Assembly (NCBI GenBank): GCA_900073065.1 | Contig: FJOG01000004.1 | Location: forward strand, 554,061-618,060 | DNA length: 64,000 bases | Source of the DNA: Phialocephala subalpina | Taxonomy: Eukaryota; Ascomycota; Leotiomycetes; Helotiales; Mollisiaceae | Direction: 5' to 3' | Shown: piece after piece, positions 57,161-64,000 of the stretch | Layout: every line of letters starts with the position of its first letter | Numbering within the stretch: position 1 is the stretch's first letter | Made by a program: the position numbers and the translations under genes | Notes under the pieces: generated by a model | The model's database searches: none | Told to the model about the DNA's origin: nothing | Seen by the model: the letters and a program-made list of their open reading frames with translations, nothing else

Positions 57161-60100
57161 AAGTTGGGCTATATCCTAATCTTGAGGCTTCAACAATGCA
57201 AGGGCAAATATGATCGTCTTGAAAGCACTAAAATGAGTAAGGTACAATTTTGTAAGATTGAAGCTATATCTGCTTTAGCTATTTGGCAAGTTAATGCTAT
57301 TAAAAAGGACGAGTTGAAAATGGTTTGCTTTGTTATAGTCTGGCAAAGTGATTGTAAGTGAACACATCTGACATGCATCGGGGCTGCTTCACCAAGGGTG
57401 ACCATACTGTGAGTCAGAAGACATGTATTTGATACAGTAAATTGTGGGGCAGTCATTGTGCCTGGCATAGGAGAAGCACAAAGGTAGATATGGCAAGTGG
57501 CCAATTGCTCCCCCTGACTTGCCTCACGTTCACCCAAACACATGTCTAGGCGAACCACCCTCCATACACGCCGCCCTTTTCATCACGATCAACCGAACAG
57601 AATCGGAAAAGAATTGTGTAAACGAAGGTCCATATAGTAGACAATCGATTAACTATTATGTATATCATGGGAGAAAAAAAACGTGGAAGGGGACAAGGGG
57701 TTGTAGTTTCCTAGACCGACCCCTTGGTTACGCGAACATAGGACCGCTTCCCCATTCGGTAGCATGCAACCCTTTGTGTTTGGCTCAGGTAGAGGGAAAA
57801 CACGCAATATAGATAGGAGATTTCATTATATTGTCGTATTGTCGAATTATTAAAAGCCCCCCTTGAGCTGCATGCAATGCTCTCCCCATCGAGGAGAAAA
57901 GGAGAAAACCCGGAAGCAGCCCCTGAATAACATCAACCCAGCCAACGACACAACCACCCGATCAATACCTTGCAATTGCTTGCTGCACATCCTACCTGAT
58001 ATCCATGAGTCAACAAGTACACAATCTGGAAGTTGGAAATTCGTAGTCCGACTCCCAGGCGAGTGGGAATAGAGGAAGCAATGTTTCTGCACAGACCGCA
58101 CCCGTCTCAGCGGCTGCATTGGGAAGCGATGATTAGGGGCAAAGTCTCGGCGTTCGGCAAGAGATAGAGGTTTGAGGAGCCGTGAAGAAATACTATGAAG
58201 TGTGCTACGATAGTAGATGAAGAGCAGAGGAGACTGTGGGCAGTGTATGCCATTTGATTAGCTGGGATGAGGCAGGGTGAAGTGGAGAGATTTCCGAGAT
58301 TCTGAACGCAGACAAATGCAGGATTTTAGATGTCTCGGGTGAAGGGAAAGGGGACCATATAAGAGAAAGCCAAACAAGGTTGTACAATGTAAACATATTG
58401 AAATGTGCGGCTGAGAGTAAATATTCTTGGAAGGACATCATAATAAGTTGGGGCAGCCACAGAAGGAGCTAGGGGATGCTGTGCTTGGTTTGGAAGAAGC
58501 GGGGACAAAGAAGTAAATACGTTGGAGCTCTTTCTGAGGACTTGAGGTTAAAAGATGACTATACTTGGACAATAAGGCCATCAAGTGGGCTCGGAAGGAA
58601 GGCATAGTTGAAAAAAAAAGACTGGTTCAATGATATTGGGCTTTTTATGTCTCCTGTCTTGAACAGAATACAAACATGCCAACAACCTAACAAGCACCAT
58701 TACTTTTTCCTCGTTTTGCTATGGAGACTTGATTCAAGCTCTTTCTAGCGTCCAGCAAACGTGGAAGAATCATTGTTGTTTCCTATTCAGATGGTTGATG
58801 TGAAGCGTCCTACAGAGCATCCGACTTTCGTCTTTGCAGCAAACCACAGAAAGAAACATCAAGAACTCACGAAGCACTAGCACTCAAGAAATGAGAGAAA
58901 AGGTTACATTAAGCAAATTTACAATATATCTAGTTGTTGCTTTGCCTGTACAGTTCTTTATGGGATATTAATTCGATAATGAAACAGAGGAGACAAAGGC
59001 AAAGGTCGTTGTGGGCGTAATCGTACTCGTACTCGCATTTCTGGGCTTAGCGCTCCCCCCTTTCATGCTCTGTCTACCCTCCCGTCACATGCACTTCGAA
59101 GTCCTGGTATTTGTAGCAGGTTTTGGTAATAGTGAGATTCTGCAATTGACATTTGACTGTAACTATGGAAGGAAGAAGGAGTTGCTAGGCGTAGCTGCGT
59201 AGGGGAGTGCTCGTGCTGGAGATGGTAGACTTGGCAGATCCTTCTTCCCATCATGCACTAGGTGCTTTTTTCATCGTCTTTCATGTCCTTGAAAACTCTA
59301 TGTAGGACCAAAAGATTAGCTTCTGCTTCAAAAGAATTAGGGAGCTTAAAAGCTTACAGAAAGGAAGCCAGATGTTCTGGCTTTCGAAGTATTTTCCAAG
59401 GCTCGAGGCTATGATGGAACAAGTAACATGGCAGATTCCTCTTTAGCAGCTGCGTTGTTGCTATTCGGAAGGCTGTGGTACATATTGGGGATCTTGTTTG
59501 GTATATTATTATTAGATAATACTACTGAGCGTCTCATCCTAGATCTTGAAAGAAAAAGAGGAAATATAATATGAGTACGGTGCTGAGAGAGTGGGAGTGA
59601 ATGAACTTGGCTAGGACTCAAGTCTGGGATCAGCAGACGAAACCTCCTCCTTGTCCACGTTCTCATCTGCACCCCTCTTCTTGTCTACTTGGTGCCATTC
59701 GTGATGAGGTTCTAGGCTCCCTCAAGATGGGGGTGGTAGCTTCCCTCTCTTTCTTGTGTACAGCAGTATCTCGTTGGTGAGATTCGTCGTGCAGAGCTTC
59801 ACCGGCTCTCCTCCTTGAACCGGTATATGGGCGAGGTTTTGTGGTCTTTTTCTGTTTCAGCAGATACTATTGCCGGCGTGTTCGAGGTGGGAGAACTGCC
59901 GGAAGGCGCTGGTGATCTGGAGCCTGCAACTCAAAAATGCAGAAAGAATATCAAAAGCAGTTTCTCCAAGCGAAAAGAAGTCTTCCCAGTGACTCAACGG
60001 TGTTAACAGAATAAGAGCGCATAAGTTGCTGCCCGGATGCTGCTTTGGGACTAGGGCGGTCTGGCTGCAAACGGAAGCAGTACAAAAGCACAGCCTCGCG

Positions 60101-60387
60101 AGCTTGACTGCTCGCTTTCTGCTCTACATCACCGACCACTTCCTTCTTCGCCCACAATACGATCTTTTTGCTTTGCTTGCTTTGCAACAAGTCGAGCTTT
60201 GAAATCTATCAACTTGTCCCTGGAGAGTTGAGGATTACTTAAACACCTCGATACTTTTCTTACGAGTAAGCTGCCAAGAGTGTTGACGCGCGCAGCGCAG
60301 AATTGACCCTCGACTAGATCTATCACCGACCCTCACGACCCCCTACCACAATCCACAGCTTCCTTGCTTACATCAATCAACGTCAAG
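57161..60387. other. Long non-coding stretch, nothing recognised
   Basis: Over 3 kb without a convincing coding exon on either strand; short frames have no recognisable domain or good splice sites. No element ends were found. The last several hundred bases form the promoter and leader of M8. Confidence 0.35.
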
Positions 60388-60481
60388 GTAAGTTTTCACA
60401 CTTCACCTCCCATTGGTACTTCTCAAAGCGCGCTACAGGGCACTGGCAGAATATTATTCTGACTGACTTGGAACCCCGCAG
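60388..60481 (+). other. Intron in the 5' leader of M8
   Basis: CAAG|GTAAGTTTTC opens and CCCCGCAG closes directly before the ATG at 60482, with a CTGAC branch-like sequence near 60461. So translation probably starts at the first base of the next exon. Confidence 0.6.
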
Positions 60482-61165
60482 ATGCCTCCCAAAACCGTCG
60501 CTACCGCAGGTGCTGCTGCTGAAGGCGCTGCTTCTCACAACGGTGCTCCAGTTTCGCTCACCAGCCGAGAGACTGAGATGCTCGCTCATGTTCTTGCCAT
60601 GATGGGCGGTCCTCCCCAAGTAAGATGGACCAAGCCTTCTCTACAGCTCTGGATACAGCCTGCTGATCTATTTCTTACTTTCAGATCGACTACCAGGTCT
60701 TGGCCAACCGATTGGGTATCAAGCTTGGCCGCAATTGCCGTGCAGCTGTCAAGAAATTATTCGAGAAAGTCCAAGGCACCATGGAGGATGTTGAGGATGA
60801 CGAGGAGGAGGCTGATACGGAAGATACCCCAGCTCCAGTCAAGAAGGGTGGTAAAGTCACCGTGAAGAAGGTCAAGGCCACTCCTGCCAAGAAGATCGTC
60901 GGCAAGTCTATCGGTCCCAAGAAGGTGGTTACAGAGTCTTCTAACGCGAAGAATGTCCCTGCCGCAAACAAAGGCAAGGGTAAGAAGAAGATCAAGAAGG
61001 AGGAAGACGTTATCAAGACACCCTCAGACGAGGATATGAAGGAGGCAGACGATGCCGAATCTTCCCTGTCCGAGCTCGAGGATATCGATTCTGACGAGGG
61101 TAAGTTCATCATGAATCATAACTGAACTTAATACTGAACTATAGCTGACCTCTTGAACAGCTTAA
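60482..61165 (+). CDS. Myb/SANT-like protein, diverged, basic/acidic tail (M8)
   Basis: Exons 60482-60619 and 60685-61099, plus a tiny last exon (61161-61165, completing Ala and a stop) give about 185 residues; reading through the last intron adds only GKFIMNHN. The domain is SRETEMLAHVLAMMGGPPQ | IDYQVLANRLGI, then NCRAAVKKLFEKVQG; Tyr stands where most members have Trp. The tail alternates acidic and lysine-rich blocks (VKKGGKVTVKKVKATPAKK, GKGKKKIKKEED), similar in style to M7, with an IKKE motif and an acidic end (SELEDIDSDE). Likely nuclear. The alternative acceptor at about 61144 would give a slightly longer C-terminus. Confidence 0.75.
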
Positions 61166-61667
61166 GCTATTCCTTATATTCCACGTCTGGTCCTTCCTAA
61201 GAAGGCTTTCCAAACGAGGTTCAACTCAATCGTCAAGTTAGGCCATTGAACTGAGATGGCAAGGACATTCGGCGTTGAGGTATTCAATTGGGGTATCTGC
61301 ACTGGTGGTTTCGTCTTTCATGCACTGCTGCGAAGCACGCTTTGTGCCCCCCTTTGATAATATTGCAATCAAAACGGCCTTTCAAAAACTTTTCGGGCAG
61401 CTGCCAAAAATCTGCACATAGACTCTGAATGACAACAACGCAGTGAAGCCCTCTGAGATGGTCTGAGAATCTTTAAATTCCAGACGTCTCCTCTCTCCGG
61501 ACCCCAATTCATCTTGTCAGCGTCACCTCCATTGGCGACTCTACTCATCTTGACACTACTCCTGTCTGTCACCTCAACCCAATTTTCTTGACTTCAAGAC
61601 CAGATCAACCCTCAACTCGAACATACTCTTCAGCCAACTGAGATACATAAGCAGCGGCGTCAGCATC
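61166..61667. other. Intergenic between M8 and M9
   Basis: About 500 bp; promoter and pyrimidine-rich leader of M9. No gene. Confidence 0.4.
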
Positions 61668-62532
61668 ATGGCTCCAGCTTCGAACGAAGAGCAGTTCAAG
61701 TTCCTCATCAGTTGCATCCGCTACAGCAACAATGGCAAGGTTTGTGCAGCAAGAAGAGCTCAAGTTTGGATATGACTGACAGCAGCAGGTTGACTTTGGT
61801 CAAGTTGCCAGAGAGTGCAAGATCGTCAGCAAGGGTGCAGCGTAAAACTTTCCCTTTCCATCTTCAGCTCCAACTCTCGTCCAGAGCAAGCAGCTGACAC
61901 TCAGATTTCACAGAGCGAAGCGTTACGAGCGCATGATGAGAGCTCATGGCATCGCTCCCAACGCAGCAACGATCAAGCCAGCCCCAGCCCGAAACATGAA
62001 GAGCGAGCGCCGCGAATCCTCAACTCCCTCCTCCACCTCCTCCAAGAAACGTAAGGCCGATGCCTTCCTTGAAGATACCACCCCCGTCGACGACGAAGAG
62101 ACATTCGAAAATATCAAGCCCGATCCTATAAACATGAAGGAGCAATTCATCGTCAAGGAGGAAAGCAAGGGACAGTCGATGCAACAAGGAGCTTTGAGCA
62201 TCAACCAAGCTGCGAACCTGATGCAATACTACGATTCACCGGCTACATATGGAAGTGCGGGCTTGGGTACGGATAGCAGCTACGGGGGAAGCAATTATGG
62301 TGGTTCTGCTGGATATTCTACTCCTATGGCTTCATCGTATGGCCTGCAGAGCCAGCAGCCATACGATTTCTCTACATCATATAATGCTGGTGGTATGAAT
62401 GCTATTCCGAGGAGCGAGAATCAGGGAATGCATTATCAGCCTTTGATGCCGTATCAAGCTGATGACCAAGGTCGCTCGGACAGTCCAGTTATTGTTGAGA
62501 AGAGGAGGCGGAGCATTAGCTTTGGGCGTTGA
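61668..62532 (+). CDS. Myb/SANT-like DNA-binding protein (M9)
   Basis: Three exons, 61668-61739, 61789-61841 and 61914-62532, give 247 residues. The domain is assembled only by splicing: NEEQFKFLISCIRYSNNGK | VDFGQVARECKIVSKGAA | AKRYERMMRAHGIAP. The first intron is at the family position (phase 0) and the second lies in the third helix, near where M2 has its only intron. Phe replaces the usual Trp. The tail has SSKKRKADAF (nuclear signal), sumoylation-type VKEE, then a Gly/Ser/Tyr-rich low-complexity region (SYGGSNYGGSAGYSTP) that could favour condensation, and a basic end KRRRSISFGR. Confidence 0.8.
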
Positions 62533-64000
62533 CTTGGGTTACATTGGATCAGGAGTTTTCGATGCTTTCATACTGGTGTCGGGTGGTGAGGATAATTTCC
62601 AATTTTTGCATGGCTTACTGATACCTCGTTGATCTGGACCGCGGTGAGGGCACAGACAGGTGTGTTGCAAGATCAGATAGACATCTTTGCAGTGTTACAA
62701 CATGTAAAGCGGTTCTTTGACTTGCCTCCGATTTGTATCAGCTCTGCGAAGCCCTTCTGCTGTGGCCTGTCGATGATGTCCGTGGAGAGAGGAGAAGGGC
62801 TTCACTGAAATCGCGGTACGCAGATCTTGCTTCATATCCCCTCGCATTGTCACATCACTACGAGTTGGCAGACTTCTCTTAGCGTCTGAAACTCTCTGCC
62901 ATGCCGAAGAGTTCACGCAGAGTATTCCACCTAACTGCTGCTTCCTCCTTGAGTTGCCCCAAAATCCTGCTTGCTCCTCTGGTATTGCTGTGGTCTTCCC
63001 GATTTTCCGAATACCAGCGTCTGTAACCTCGAATACCCCATTGCCCTACAAGTCTTCGAACAATGTGAACAGAAATTCCTTAGAGCAAAGTGTATCGTCA
63101 TGTCAGGGGCGGGAGCTAGCGGCCCGGCTAATCTTAGTGCGGTGGAAAGTTTGTCCAGACGAGGCTGCAAGCGATCTTGAGGATATTTAAATCCTCATCG
63201 TCGACTTCGACCACCCCTCCACCCTCATCCTACAACACTATTTTCCTGAACGTCAACGGATCGCATGTCGATCGTTGACTCTTTCACCTTCGTGCACATA
63301 GAGTCACTCTATCACTGCCCGTCTGCGCACTGAGTAAGTCGTCGCTGTTTTCTTCCATCACGCATTATTGTCTTGGCGTTGTTGTCGTCGCCATCGACAG
63401 CGCGCCATCCTTTGGTGGACACAACAACCTTCCCCTTCCTGCCCACCCCAATCACATCACGCAAGCCTCCATCATCTCCAATGAGCCAAATCTCCTTCTA
63501 AGAGTTGCTCGTGGTGACGGACGTCGGTGCGCGTCTCCTTCGAGAGCACATCGTCAGTCTGCGAAGGCGACGCGCTGCCTTTGTGCCAGTGTCGGCGTCG
63601 ATAACTCCTCCCCTTCCCCGCACAGTCCCAAACCCATAGCACAAACCTCCTCGCATGATCTTCAATCCTGGGTTTGAAGCAAATCCAGTACGCTCCTTCC
63701 CATCCCCATTTCACACAAGCCTCAATCACTCTTCGAGTCTCAAGGCTCGGAGACCGCACAACACGCAACACACATTGCCATCATCGCACCAACTCGAGGT
63801 TTGCCTTCGCACGTTGGACTTGCATCCTGATAACCATTTTCTCCGTCGATGATTCTTTCTCCTGAAACGTACTCGATCTCCCTTTTCGTCTACTGGCTTC
63901 AAATATTCGGATGTCGCTAACAGTTTCCCCTCGCAGTTTACCCGATTCCCCATTAGCCGAGCCGAGAAAACATACCACAAAAGAAGAAAGCTTCCGTCAG
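62533..64000. other. End of window, no gene supported
   Basis: No coding exon recognised. An AT box (GATATTTAAATCC near 63180) followed by pyrimidine-rich sequence looks like the promoter and leader of a plus-strand gene whose coding part may lie beyond or have been missed. Confidence 0.35.

Noticed and set aside
60690..61112. Minus-strand frame opposite M8
   Set aside because: Serine-rich shadow of the charged M8 tail; no independent support.
1..64000. tRNA, rRNA or CRISPR features
   Set aside because: I scanned for T-loop motifs and regularly spaced repeats. The only spaced repeats (45-47.3 kb) are degenerate without unique spacers, and CRISPR is not expected in a fungal nuclear genome.

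Overview
The window looks like a filamentous ascomycete (Pezizomycotina) chromosome. The evidence is short GT-AG introns with CTAAC/CTGAC-type branch sites, a HET-domain gene, a Zn2Cys6 regulator, an OPT transporter, BTB proteins, and AT-rich transposon relics in which CAA/CAG codons read as stops, the signature expected of repeat-induced point mutation (RIP). Something near the Leotiomycetes is possible, but I cannot fix the species. Two runs of N (38244-38244+940 and 56395-56922) are assembly gaps.

Layout. 1-2612: a minus-strand, very acidic/basic low-complexity reading frame with several breaks. 3627-7831: two Myb/SANT-like genes, a possible small secreted protein and a tiny membrane protein. 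8904-14967: a HET-domain gene, then a Zn2Cys6 regulator divergent from a short-chain dehydrogenase. 14990-18300: relic sequence with a RIP-like AT block, a LINE with an inverted middle segment, a MITE and a 250-bp tandem duplication. 18516-21118: a zinc alcohol dehydrogenase next to a broken aldehyde dehydrogenase. 21120-26250: mostly non-coding, with a foldback element and a non-autonomous hAT element. 26259-29114: a nine-exon OPT transporter. 30621-34564: a small four-exon gene of unknown family and two BTB-type genes, all on the minus strand. 35932-62532: seven further Myb/SANT-like genes on the plus strand, interrupted by a 4.6-kb hAT transposon (itself carrying a nested LTR element), a 2-kb field of degenerate hairpin repeats, two multipass membrane proteins, and a paralogue of the 30.6-kb gene that is split by a MITE. 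62533-64000: no gene seen.

The main theme is nine small proteins with one N-terminal Myb/SANT-like helix bundle and a basic, disordered tail. Eight of the nine carry a phase-0 intron at the same place, directly before a (V/I)(D/N)-aromatic motif. Most tails contain a sumoylation-type motif. This reads as a local expansion of a nuclear DNA-binding family with strongly diverged tails, embedded in transposon-rich DNA. The second theme is transposons remodelling genes: a MITE supplies a new C-terminus and stop, another MITE's target duplication forms a stop codon, and a hAT element sits in a minus-strand reading frame. Functions are inferred from recognisable motifs only; no database search was possible.
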